Shown here piece by piece: positions 7,762 through 14,323 of a stretch of DNA of 42,385 bases. The DNA comes from a virus: positions 1 to 42,385 of IMG/VR virus record IMGVR_UViG_3300048772_000284; one strand, written 5' to 3'. Below the pieces are notes generated by a model. The model did not search any database, had not been told where the DNA came from, and saw only the letters and a program-made list of their open reading frames with translations. The number at the start of each line of letters is the position of its first letter. Within the stretch, counting starts at the first letter, position 1. The translations under genes were made by a program, and so were the position numbers.

Positions 7762-7988
7762 TTGCTCCTGTAAACCCGAATACTGGATTTGCTGACGCGC
7801 AGAACCGAGAACTTCCGCCCCATTTGCCGCCCGCGCAGACAGGCGTAAGAAACCATGGAGCGCAGCGTGGGAGTCCCGTCCCGCACCGGCACGTTGAACC
7901 CTTCGCCGCGCTTCATTGTTGCGAAGGGGTACTTTGGCTTGGGCCCGCGGCGAGGCTTCACGAAAGGCTGCTTAGTTGGTTTGAGCAC
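7758..7988 (-). CDS. Small conserved phage protein (76 aa), GTG start
   Basis: GTG at 7988 is preceded by GGGAGGGG (five-base spacing), better than the ATG seven codons upstream, and overlaps the preceding gene by 17 bases. The text KYPFATMKRGEGFNVPVRDG, then LRSMVSYACLRGRQMGRKFS and an RVSKSSIRVYR strand match a common small phage protein pattern (YPF-x-x-M-x-x-G-x-x-F ... G-K-x-F-x-V) of unknown function, often near DNA methyltransferases and single-strand binding genes. Probably binds DNA. Confidence 0.75.
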   Translation of the reverse strand: MLKPTKQPFVKPRRGPKPKYPFATMKRGEGFNVPVRDGTPTLRSMVSYACLRGRQMGRKFSVLRVSKSSIRVYRSK

Positions 7989-8184
7989 GGCCCCTCCCGT
8001 CAACAACACCCCACGAAACAGGTTTCGCAGATGGGTCTTCTACGTGACTACAACGCCAACAAATAGACATGAACTCCCATTGGCGCTTTTCACGCACAGA
8101 CTTGCAGCGCGTCAAGGGCGTGCCACCACACGAAACCTTGAACCACAAAGACCACCACTTACGAACTCTATTCTGACAACCCAT
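7972..8184 (-). CDS. Small cysteine-containing protein (70 aa)
   Basis: Start ATG 8184 has GGAGG seven bases upstream; the longer frame to 8253 does not. It overlaps both neighbours by 17 bases. The protein begins MGCQNRVRKWWSLWFKVSCG, is basic and tryptophan-rich, and contains cysteine pairs (SCGG..TRC and SICWRC) that could bind one zinc. It looks like a rolled zinc knuckle. No family recognised. Confidence 0.65.
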   Translation of the reverse strand: MGCQNRVRKWWSLWFKVSCGGTPLTRCKSVREKRQWEFMSICWRCSHVEDPSAKPVSWGVVDGRGRAQTN

Positions 8185-8473
8185 CAACAACCTCCACAAC
8201 GATCTTCGTCGCAGCAACAACAGGGAACACCCTCTTCGCCAACAGTGCGTCATAGAACTCGTTCAGCTCGCGATGCCCGCAGTCCTGCCCGCAGAGCAGC
8301 ACCACTCCAGAGGCGCCCAGCAGCCGACGACGCACGGCGGCAGCCCAAGGAATAAACTCTAAGACAACCCCACGCCGTCGCGCTACGGTCCAGTGGTTCG
8401 TCGTCTGCTTGCGCTTACCGCACTTACAAAACCACGGGTGTGCTTCGATCTGCTCAATCTCCTGCTGCTTCAT
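8168..8473 (-). CDS. Zinc-binding hypothetical protein (101 aa)
   Basis: ATG 8473 behind AAGGAG. Cysteine pair CKCGKRKQ at residues 16-20 and a second site CGQDCGHRELNEF near 61-68 suggest one zinc. The middle is basic (VARRRGVVLEF, AAAVRRRLLGA). Unknown role. Starts just after the stop of the frameshifted winged-helix gene, so the two were probably a coupled pair. Confidence 0.7.
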   Translation of the reverse strand: MKQQEIEQIEAHPWFCKCGKRKQTTNHWTVARRRGVVLEFIPWAAAVRRRLLGASGVVLLCGQDCGHRELNEFYDALLAKRVFPVVAATKIVVEVVDGLSE

Positions 8474-8475
8474 TG

Positions 8476-8743
8476 CTACTCCTTGGTCGCCGCTGCGAAG
8501 TCTTCCGTGAGATGCAGATGACTTGATCCTTCGATGAGCCTTCGTGTACGCAGTGCTGACAGCGAGTTTGAAAATCCGCTGCTGGTAATGCTGTAGCCGC
8601 TGCGCTCAGCCACCTCGCCGCGACTCAACGCCGCACCCTGCACAGCCAACACAGAGAGAATCGTACGTTCAGCTTTGCCCAGTTTGCCGTACCAATACTC
8701 AAGCAGCGCACGACCACTCCGCTGATACCGTGTTTATGTTCAC
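8476..8743 (-). pseudogene. Winged-helix gene apparently broken by a +1 frame change
   Basis: No intact frame is present, yet translating the minus strand from about 8700 to the TAG at 8476 gives convincing protein: LEYWYGKLGKAERTILSVLA, then GAALSRGEVAERSGYSITSS and SLSALRTRRLIEG, a typical winged-helix with its wing, ending HLTEDFAAATKE. This frame has no ATG, GTG or TTG start before the helix. A coupled GTG start (GTGA, 8743-8740) opens the neighbouring frame MNINTVSAEWSCAA and stops where the winged-helix frame begins to read well. One missing or extra base near 8700 would join them into ~88 residues. Either a real frameshift mutation, a sequence error, or a non-standard start. Confidence 0.55.
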
Positions 8744-8943
8744 TTGCTCTCCCCCACGTTCTCTGCGTAACAGGAGCCGGGAGCAGCTTGCGTTATCGCC
8801 TGACGCAGCGTTCTACAAACAAATCCTGGGCGTAATCCCAAACCTAAGATGTGGTATGGGTTCGATTTCCCGTCGTGCAGTAAAATCGCTCCCTCTTTGT
8901 TAATCACCGCTTCCAACCAATCAATCATCTCAGTATCGCTCAC
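8740..8943 (-). CDS. Small hypothetical protein (67 aa), GTG start
   Basis: GTG at 8943 lies behind GAGGAGGG and overlaps the upstream stop by GTGA; the longer frame to 9084 overlaps a real gene and is rejected. It reads MSDTEMIDWLEAVINKEGAI, then LLHDGKSNPYHILGLGLRPG and a helix CRTLRQAITQAA. Family not recognised. Its stop overlaps the GTG of the broken winged-helix gene. Confidence 0.65.
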   Translation of the reverse strand: MSDTEMIDWLEAVINKEGAILLHDGKSNPYHILGLGLRPGFVCRTLRQAITQAAPGSCYAENVGESK

Positions 8944-9107
8944 ATTCCCTCCTCTGGCGCATCGTTGCCGCCCGCCTGCGCCTTCTCCGTGGGATCCGGT
9001 GTGCTGGTTTCCTCGCCATCTCCCTCGTCGTATGGAAGAGGGCCATCGTAGATTGAATGGCAGGTGTGGCAAGGATAATTCCATCCCTCACATAAAGTGC
9101 ATCTCAT
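8940..9107 (-). CDS. Small zinc-knuckle protein (55 aa)
   Basis: A short gene starting at ATG 9107, one base after the upstream stop and behind AAGGGGGAA. It reads MRCTLCEGWNYPCHTCHSIY and then an acidic tail (GPLPYDEGDGEETSTP...). The CTLC and CHTC pairs make one zinc knuckle. It ends with ATG-TGA overlapping the next GTG. The tail is disordered and acidic, as in small phage inhibitors or DNA mimics, but no function can be assigned. Confidence 0.65.
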   Translation of the reverse strand: MRCTLCEGWNYPCHTCHSIYDGPLPYDEGDGEETSTPDPTEKAQAGGNDAPEEGM

Positions 9108-9108
9108 T

Positions 9109-9582
9109 TCATTCCCCCTTGCCCTCTTTTTCAGGCGTCAAACCCCACACTCGCCGGTAGCTGTGAGTGTGAAGCTCCAGCTTCTCAGCCGGCGCCACCA
9201 CACCAGCCTTCTCTAGCGCGTCCAGCATGTGCGCCGCCTCGGTGTAGGAGATCGCCATACGTTCCATGAACAGTGTGGTGTAGGCGATACCCCTCTCGGT
9301 GACCAGCTTGATGGCGTTCTCAAGTGTGGCGTCGAGAGTTGGAAGCTCTTCGCGGAAGAAGGTCTCGGCGGTGGGGCGCGCGGCCTGCTTCAACTCCGGC
9401 GAGTCGTCGATGTCACACACAGGGAACCTTGTGGTCTCAATGCGCCTATGCTTCGGGTTCTCCGGCACCACGGTATTCGACGCGTGGACCACCTTGGTCT
9501 GTATGAGCACTCTGTGCACCGGCTTGTGTTTCACGGGCACGGCCTGCTTTTTCAACGCTGCAATCTTCGCTTTGATGTTCAA
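9109..9582 (-). CDS. Protein with FtsK-gamma-like winged helix (157 aa)
   Basis: TTG start at 9582 overlaps the upstream stop by TTGA and has GGGAGGG six bases ahead. The first ~70 residues are basic (MNIKAKIAALKKQAVPVKHK). The C-terminal third, GIAYTTLFMERMAISYTEAA then HMLDALEKAGVVAP, follows the pattern of the FtsK gamma domain, the winged helix that reads KOPS sequences (x-I-x-Y-x-x-A-A-x-x-x-D-x-L-E-x-x-G-[IV]-V-x-P). There is no ATPase motor. It may bind phage or host DNA in a sequence-specific way or interfere with host chromosome segregation; this is inference from the domain alone. Confidence 0.75.
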   Translation of the reverse strand: MNIKAKIAALKKQAVPVKHKPVHRVLIQTKVVHASNTVVPENPKHRRIETTRFPVCDIDDSPELKQAARPTAETFFREELPTLDATLENAIKLVTERGIAYTTLFMERMAISYTEAAHMLDALEKAGVVAPAEKLELHTHSYRRVWGLTPEKEGKGE

Positions 9583-9938
9583 CGAACCCTCCCATATCTG
9601 CGCCATATACACCACTCACCGCCGACCACGATGTCCTGGCACCCATAAGGCACGAGCTTCCGCCACTGACGGCGGAGCCAAAGCACCAGTCGGCCGCGCT
9701 CCGCCGTAATGCCCAGCCCAACGAGCCGAGTCAGACCCGCGTATTCCGGCAACTCCTGCCGCACCTGAGTCAGCTCCTTGAAGCGGTAGCCCTTCTTGAT
9801 GAGGGGCAGGGTCCACCTGACCAACCGCTCATTGTCCTCGCGGCGCCGCGCTTCGACCTCCGTTGTGTGGGTGTGGACCCCAGGCTCGTTGTTGGGGCGC
9901 GGCTTGAACGTGAGCAGCTTCGGTGTTTCATTGTCCAT
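9579..9938 (-). CDS. Hypothetical protein (119 aa)
   Basis: ATG at 9938 is preceded by AAGGAG (AAGGAGACCCACA-ATG). Begins MDNETPKLLTFKPRPNNEPG, contains RWTLPLIKKGYRFKELTQVR and a basic C-terminus with several tryptophans (VLWLRRQWRKLVPYG, GEWCIWRRYGRVR). Probably nucleic-acid binding. Family not recognised. Confidence 0.7.
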   Translation of the reverse strand: MDNETPKLLTFKPRPNNEPGVHTHTTEVEARRREDNERLVRWTLPLIKKGYRFKELTQVRQELPEYAGLTRLVGLGITAERGRLVLWLRRQWRKLVPYGCQDIVVGGEWCIWRRYGRVR

Positions 9939-10629
9939 TGTGGGTCTCCTTGCGCGCGGCGAGCAATAATTCACTCACAAGTTCATCGCTGGGTTGTAGC
10001 TTGCTCCCGCTGATATAGACATGCTTTATAAGCACATCTTTAACGCGCTCTTCCGCTGTCTTCGGCTTCGACTTGGGATGGAGGCAGCCAAATAACAAGC
10101 TGAGATTATAATCCTGTCGCGCTCTGTCGTCAGTGTAAAACTCTTTTCGATACGCCGCCTCAATCTGCTCCAACGTATACGACGCGGGGCGCTTGGCGAG
10201 TACGGCTGCAATGTCTACTCTTACCATGTTCAGGTTGTATTCGACCAGTGGTGTGTTACCGTAACGCTGCCAGATGTTTATTATTTCGATTAGCTCCTCG
10301 TTGCTCAGCGTCCCATTCGCGTGCTGCTCAGTTGTCATGTGGTGCCTCCTGTTTGTGTTCCATGAACCATCAGCGGCGTACCCAACTTTCTCTGGTCCGA
10401 TGTGGTGCTCCACCTGTACGATGGTTGACGCTCGCATCGCGTCCAAGTACCTGTCCACATCGGCAAACGGAACGTGAATCGTTGTCACCGCTTCAGGCAC
10501 TTCAGGGTTGCCAATGGCGGCCATCGGCACACCGCCCCCAACGTGGTACACCTGTCGAAGCTGGACCACGTAACAAGTTCCGTGAACGCCGGTGAAGGAT
10601 TTAACCGCAACTACAACGTGGTCGACCAC
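9928..10629 (-). CDS. Two-part hypothetical protein with strong internal start (233 aa)
   Basis: One frame runs from GTG 10629 (GGAGG six bases upstream, overlapping the DUF2130 gene by 19 bases) to 9928. The first ~95 residues read as a small domain (TTIHVPFADVDRYLDAMRAS then GYAADGSWNTNRRHH). The rest begins MTTEQHANGTLSNEELIEII and is helical, with EYNLNMVRVDIAAVLAKRPA and DRARQDYNLSLLFGC. The second part has its own ATG (10338) behind a perfect AGGAGG at seven bases, so a 136-residue short form may also be made from the same mRNA. No family recognised for either part. Confidence 0.65.
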   Translation of the reverse strand: MVDHVVVAVKSFTGVHGTCYVVQLRQVYHVGGGVPMAAIGNPEVPEAVTTIHVPFADVDRYLDAMRASTIVQVEHHIGPEKVGYAADGSWNTNRRHHMTTEQHANGTLSNEELIEIINIWQRYGNTPLVEYNLNMVRVDIAAVLAKRPASYTLEQIEAAYRKEFYTDDRARQDYNLSLLFGCLHPKSKPKTAEERVKDVLIKHVYISGSKLQPSDELVSELLLAARKETHNGQ

Positions 10630-11831
10630 TTCACGCCTCCATCCGTAAGCCGCAGCCCGGCCGGCTCCGGCAACGCGCTGCCCGCGATGCCTTGCAGGTC
10701 GCCAAGCATCCCCGATGTCGAGGTCAGCACACGCTCGATCTGCACGGCGCGCTTGGCCCACTGCCTCTGCGCGGCCTTCTGCTCAGCGGTGAGGTCTTCC
10801 TGCATGGCGGTGAACGCCTCCACCAACGCCTCGACCCGATGCCGGAACTGTGAGCCGGTAACATACTTGTACACCTCTTCGGCGGTGGTTGCCATACCAG
10901 CCTGCACCTGCTTGGTGTTGTGCACCGCAAGCAGAATGGAGCGCAGCGCCACAGCGACAGGCAGCGCCGTCTTGGGGGAGCACACCCACACGTTGTCGGA
11001 GAAGTCGAAGGTCTCAACGCTCTCAGGCAGCGCAGCGGAGACGATGACAAGAATGTCGGCCTGGGCCTTGCGCCCGTCCTCACGGAGCTTGGCGAGCCAG
11101 CCGTCTGACCAGTGCTTGGTACGCTTGGACTCCCACAGGATCAACCCGGTGTGGTGACCCGATGAGGCGCAGACGTTCTGTGTGATGTCAGCGCCGTTCA
11201 CGCCCTTGGCCACTTCGCCGATCACATCGAAGGGGAACTTCGCGCGAAGCTGCTGCTCCAGGTCGAGTTCTTGCACCTCACCCTGAAGTTGCTGACTGCC
11301 CTGCTCGGCTTTCTGCTTCAGCTCGTCGATCTTGGTCTGCATGGATTGGAGCAGTGTGTCCTTCTCCAGCAGCTTGAGCCGGTTCGCCTCATCAGCATCG
11401 CGGCGCGCCGCCTGCCGGGCTGTGTCGATGCCGAGAGAGACCTGCTTCTCAATGGTAAGGTTCAGCTCACGCTCACGGTCACCCAACTCACGCTCGTGTT
11501 TGACCGCGGCGGCCTGGGCCTGTTGGGCGGTGGCGAGCTTCACCTCAAGCTGGCGGTGTGAGTCTACCGCCGCATCGGCCAATCGACGGGCCTCTTGAAG
11601 TTCGTCGGCTGCGCGCTTGGCCGCATCCTCTGTCTTCTTCAACTTGTCCGCCACACGCGCGGCGGCAGCCTCGTACTGCGCAGTCTGAGCATCAGCCACA
11701 GCGGCTTCCACGGCCAGCTTCAACCGCTTCTCATTCTGTTGTTCAACTTGTTTCAACATAGGTGCCGCGAGCGCGGCATCAAGGGCGAAGGCTGCCCCGC
11801 ACTTGGGGCAGTTAATAGTTTGATCCGGCAT
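10611..11831 (-). CDS. DUF2130 family protein (406 aa)
   Basis: Three parts are visible. Residues 1-25 are a zinc-ribbon half (INCPKCGAAF). Residues ~26-195 are a long charged coiled coil (EKRLKLAVEAAVADAQTAQY onward). Residues ~200-400 are the DUF2130 domain: LRAKFPFDVIGEVAKGVNGAD, then HTGLILWESKRTKHWSDGWL with an E-x-K in the place expected of a PD-(D/E)xK nuclease-like core, then ADILVIVSAALP. Members occur in bacteria and phages as predicted restriction-like or DNA-binding proteins; function is not established. It has its own promoter (TTGACA-17-TAGTAT) and ribosome site AGGAG. Confidence 0.88.
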   Translation of the reverse strand: MPDQTINCPKCGAAFALDAALAAPMLKQVEQQNEKRLKLAVEAAVADAQTAQYEAAAARVADKLKKTEDAAKRAADELQEARRLADAAVDSHRQLEVKLATAQQAQAAAVKHERELGDRERELNLTIEKQVSLGIDTARQAARRDADEANRLKLLEKDTLLQSMQTKIDELKQKAEQGSQQLQGEVQELDLEQQLRAKFPFDVIGEVAKGVNGADITQNVCASSGHHTGLILWESKRTKHWSDGWLAKLREDGRKAQADILVIVSAALPESVETFDFSDNVWVCSPKTALPVAVALRSILLAVHNTKQVQAGMATTAEEVYKYVTGSQFRHRVEALVEAFTAMQEDLTAEQKAAQRQWAKRAVQIERVLTSTSGMLGDLQGIAGSALPEPAGLRLTDGGVKWSTTL

Positions 11832-11862
11832 GTTGTCTCCTGACAGGTGACGCTGATTTCAG

Positions 11863-11891
11863 ATACTACTCTATAGCAATTACTGTGTCAA
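11863..11891 (-). promoter_or_regulatory. Sigma70-type promoter for the DUF2130 gene
   Basis: On the minus strand: perfect -35 TTGACA (11891-11886), 17-base spacer, -10 TAGTAT (11868-11863, 4/6). The -35 overlaps the stop codon of the upstream regulator gene. Predicted start is ~25 bases before ATG 11831, leaving room for the AGGAG site. It probably drives the long leftward block. Confidence 0.7.
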
Positions 11892-12616
11892 GCGGGCGGC
11901 TTGGAGCGCTTCCTGGGCGCGGGCTTGGACTCCTCAACCTCTTCAACGATTCTCTGCTGCAACAGAGCGTGAAGCTCCGCCGCTGCCTCTAGTTGCTCAG
12001 GGGTGTCGGGCTTGGCATCCGGCTTGGCATCCGGCATGGGCGTGCGATGAAAGTGGTGCTTGGCCCAGTGCTCCTCGTTCATTCTGAGTGTCGCCTCTAC
12101 GGCCAACCGCTTGCGCGCCATGATACGCTCCACAGGAGTGACAGCAGCGAACTCGGCACGACGGCCGGCGCGCTCCTCTTTAAATGCTTGTGCCTCTACT
12201 ACTCGCAACACAGACGCAGGGGTGGTGTTGAACTGTTCCGCAATCGCCTCGTCGCTGATACCCTTCTTGTGGGCATCTACTATAAGAGGGTGCAGGTGCG
12301 TTTTTACGTTGCTCAGCACGCGCGGCTTTGAGTTGTCGATGATGCGCTGCACAGAATCCACGCGCAGCCGCAGGCGCTCGCCGATCTCCCCGGCTACGAC
12401 ACCCTTGGCGTGGAGTGCGACGATCTCCGCCTTATCGGCGTGAAGCACGTTGCTGCGTGCGGCGCTGGTCGCGCCAACCTTCCACCCGTAGCGATGACAA
12501 CGAGGGCACTGCACAGGGTTCGGCTTGCGAGGCGCCCAGTAAGCAGCGCAAAATTGGCACGGACCCACCTCTCCAGGCTGAGTTTTATGCGCCTCGAGTT
12601 TCGGCTTTACACTCAT
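11888..12616 (-). CDS. Zinc/HTH regulator-like protein (242 aa)
   Basis: ATG 12616 behind AAGGAGG (eight bases); the upstream extension to 12682 would cover the promoter. Near residue 20 a zinc ribbon CQFCAAYW...CPRCHRYGW is visible. Two helix-turn-helix segments follow: KGVVAGEIGERLRLRVDSVQ and KGISDEAIAEQFNTTPASVL, both of the resolvase/sigma4-like tri-helical type. The tail has short repeats PDAKPDAKPD and a basic end (APRKRSKPPA). It is the first gene left of the 12.6-13.3 kb control region, so it is likely a transcription regulator of the flanking operons. Confidence 0.8.
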   Translation of the reverse strand: MSVKPKLEAHKTQPGEVGPCQFCAAYWAPRKPNPVQCPRCHRYGWKVGATSAARSNVLHADKAEIVALHAKGVVAGEIGERLRLRVDSVQRIIDNSKPRVLSNVKTHLHPLIVDAHKKGISDEAIAEQFNTTPASVLRVVEAQAFKEERAGRRAEFAAVTPVERIMARKRLAVEATLRMNEEHWAKHHFHRTPMPDAKPDAKPDTPEQLEAAAELHALLQQRIVEEVEESKPAPRKRSKPPA

Positions 12617-12653
12617 GTTGAGGCCTCCTTTTGGGCTGAAATGCCCAGAAACC

Positions 12654-12682
12654 AATTTAACAGAAAAAGTTGCAAAAGTCAA
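12654..12682 (-). promoter_or_regulatory. Sigma70-type promoter for the zinc/HTH gene
   Basis: Minus strand TTGACT (12682-12677), 17-base spacer, TAAATT (12659-12654). The 14-base block TTGCAAAAGTCAAT (12670-12683), which contains the -35, is repeated exactly at the PP-loop gene promoter (15560-15573). The leader holds a TGGGC-ATTTCA-GCCCA hairpin (12632-12647) just before the ribosome site. Confidence 0.6.
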
Positions 12683-13278
12683 TATAGGAGGAGCGACGAC
12701 TCCAAGCTAATAGTATAAATTTTCAAACAAAATTCAAAAAACACAACTTTTCACCGAAAACGGCGTTTCGAGCTTGGGCAGCAACACACCCCGCACCACA
12801 AATACCCCAAGCAGGGATGCCGTTTCACGACTCCACCATCGCGCCCAAACCCCAGGTACAATACAGTACAAAATAAAGTGTAAATAAATAAAAAATAAAT
12901 ATAATATCAATAACAACCATAATAGTAATATACATATATTTATTTTTTTCTAAAGAAATTTCTCAATAATATAGCTTCCACCATATAGCGTATTACACAA
13001 CCAGTAAACATCGCCCGAAGCCCTATGCCTGTTGGCCGTTTCTATTTTACCCTCCAACATCGCCTACTCCCCGGCGGAGATGCGCCGCACAGGGCTCAAA
13101 GGTGCGTGAACACTGGCGATTCGTTGTGGTGTACGCTTGAAGTACCATGATGCTGACAAAATTCGGGTGTTGTACAATTGGTAAACAGCAAAGCGCGTGG
13201 TTCGTAGACCATAAATTGAGCGCATCTCGTTGTGCGGCGGCTAAAAAGCCGCGCACTCCGCAGTTTGAATTGCAACCC

Positions 13279-13290
13279 TTGTGCTATCCT
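13279..13290 (+). promoter_or_regulatory. Putative extended -10 promoter for the lysine-rich peptide gene
   Basis: TTGTGC-TATCCT, that is TGC directly before a 4/6 -10 hexamer, giving an extended -10. No good -35 is found. The same TTGTGCTAT string precedes the small terminase gene (15618-15629) and the antisense endonuclease gene (minus, 23786-23775). Predicted leader is about 45 bases. Confidence 0.4.
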
Positions 13291-13341
13291 GTTTTTGTCC
13301 GGCACTCGCCGGCACAACATGTTGTGAAAGGACAGAACACC

Positions 13342-13449
13342 ATGGCAACAAAGAAAAAGCCGACCGTGAAGAAGGCCGTTCCCAAGAAGGGGAAGAAAGC
13401 CCCCAAGCGCGGGGTCCGTGGCAAGAAGCCGCAGGCACCCGGCACCTAA
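13342..13449 (+). CDS. 35-residue lysine/proline-rich basic peptide
   Basis: ATG 13342 behind AAAGGA. Reads MATKKKPTVKKAVPKKGKKA and then PKRGVRGKKPQAPGT. Fourteen of 35 residues are Lys or Arg, with no Cys and no hydrophobic core, so it is disordered and resembles a histone tail. Two readings are possible: a small DNA-binding/condensing protein, or the substrate peptide of the radical SAM/SPASM enzyme encoded immediately downstream. A hairpin lies between the two genes. The latter idea is inference from gene order only. Confidence 0.6.
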   Translation: MATKKKPTVKKAVPKKGKKAPKRGVRGKKPQAPGT

Positions 13450-13470
13450 GCAGCACACCACCAAAACATC

Positions 13471-13505
13471 GCGCCTCACACCTAAGTGTGAGGCGCTTCG
13501 TTTAA
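13471..13505 (+). terminator. Strong stem-loop between peptide gene and radical SAM gene
   Basis: Perfect 11-base stem GCGCCTCACAC (13471-13481) / GTGTGAGGCGC (13486-13496) with CTAA loop, followed by TTCGTTT. It could act as a leaky intrinsic terminator, making more peptide mRNA than enzyme mRNA, or as an RNA processing/stability element. The T tract is interrupted, so partial termination is more likely than full. Confidence 0.6.
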
Positions 13506-13513
13506 GGAGCACA

Positions 13514-14323
13514 ATGGCGATCACGGTAAACCTCGAACTCACCACCGCCTGCAACTTCGCTTGTTTCTGCTGCCCGCTTCCCGCCCTGAAGCGCAAGCCT
13601 GCCACACTCCCCACCGCCAAAGCGATTGCACTCATCAAGGAAGTCGATGAGGACAAGCTGGCCGTGGGCTTCTCGTTTCATCAAATGGGCGAGGCTCTAC
13701 TCCATCCTGACTGCGTGAAGATCGTTCGCCGCGCACACGAACTTGGGCTGCACACACGCCTCGTGACCAACGGCTCACTCCACGACAAGCGCAAGCTCAC
13801 CGCTCTGTTCGATGTGTTGGATGTGCTTGACATCAGCTATCGCTATGAGGGCGGCGCCGCGAAATCCGGCAACTTGACCGCAGCACAATATAAGAAGTCT
13901 ATGGAGTCCACCATCGAGCTTCGGCGCAGCCTGCCCGGCGCCATCACCGCGATTAGAATGCGGGTGTTTGACGACGCCAACAACCTCGCCGCGCCCTGGT
14001 GGAGGATCACCGACCCGTGGTTCGTTCTGGTGCGCGACCAGCAATTCGTGTGGCCCAGCGCCGTGGGAGAAGTCCGGCCGCCTGCCCACCCAGTGAAGTG
14101 CGCACGCATGGATACCCGCATCTCCATCTTGGCTGACGGGTCTGTGACAACTTGTTGCTGGGACGCGGAAGGCGGGAACACATTCGGAAATATATTCAAT
14201 GCTCGCTTGAAGGACATACTCAGCGGACCTGTGCCCACTGAGTATGCTCGCTTGCTGCGACGGGGCGTGATGCCCACCGCGACTTGCCGTGCCTGCGTGG
14301 CCGAGTCGTCAGATGATGCCTAG
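13514..14323 (+). CDS. Radical SAM enzyme with SPASM-like C-terminal domain (269 aa)
   Basis: ATG 13514 with AAGGAG ten bases before it. The Fe4S4-binding CxxxCxxC is formed by C13, C17 and C20 (ELTTACNFACFCC), followed by a compact radical SAM half-barrel with GEALLHPDCVKIVRRAHELG and TRLVTNGS. The C-terminus has the SPASM signature: C-A-R-M-D..., SILADGSVTTCCWDAEG, GNIFNARLKDI and a terminal CRAC pair, for auxiliary cluster binding. SPASM enzymes modify ribosomal peptides, proteins or other substrates; some phage radical SAM proteins act in nucleotide chemistry. Substrate is unknown here. Ends tail to tail (15-base overlap) with the leftward gene at 14309. Confidence 0.9.
   Translation: MAITVNLELTTACNFACFCCPLPALKRKPATLPTAKAIALIKEVDEDKLAVGFSFHQMGEALLHPDCVKIVRRAHELGLHTRLVTNGSLHDKRKLTALFDVLDVLDISYRYEGGAAKSGNLTAAQYKKSMESTIELRRSLPGAITAIRMRVFDDANNLAAPWWRITDPWFVLVRDQQFVWPSAVGEVRPPAHPVKCARMDTRISILADGSVTTCCWDAEGGNTFGNIFNARLKDILSGPVPTEYARLLRRGVMPTATCRACVAESSDDA

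Larger units (their letters stand above)
12617..13341. other. Non-coding control region with extreme AT-rich core
   Basis: About 725 bases without a supported gene. The left end carries the leftward promoter. The core at ~12860-12975 is almost pure A/T, with runs such as AAATAAATAAAAAATAAAT, in a GC-rich genome; this fits a DNA unwinding element or strong promoter/binding region. At 13232-13256 a strong hairpin with an AAAA loop (GTGCGGCGGCT / AGCCGCGCAC, one bulge) occurs without a T tract. The right end carries a putative rightward extended -10 promoter. Short frames here lack ribosome sites. Confidence 0.6.

Noticed and set aside
8690-8712. Programmed +1 frameshift at GCT-TGA in the winged-helix gene
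   Set aside because: It lacks the CTT-TGA slip and the closely spaced Shine-Dalgarno of prfB-type sites; mutation or sequence error is simpler.
12734-12916. Hydrophobic 60-codon minus frame in the AT-rich gap
   Set aside because: AT-rich DNA yields Leu/Ile/Phe codons by chance; no ribosome site.
13165-13230. tRNA-like stretch (D-loop-like AATTGGTAAAC, TTCG near 13201)
   Set aside because: No seven-base acceptor stem, the anticodon-like hairpin has a six-base loop, and no T-arm follows.
13147-13341. N-terminal extension of the lysine-rich peptide to 100 residues
   Set aside because: The extension crosses the promoter and hairpin region, lacks a ribosome site and reads as random; AAAGGA precedes the short start.
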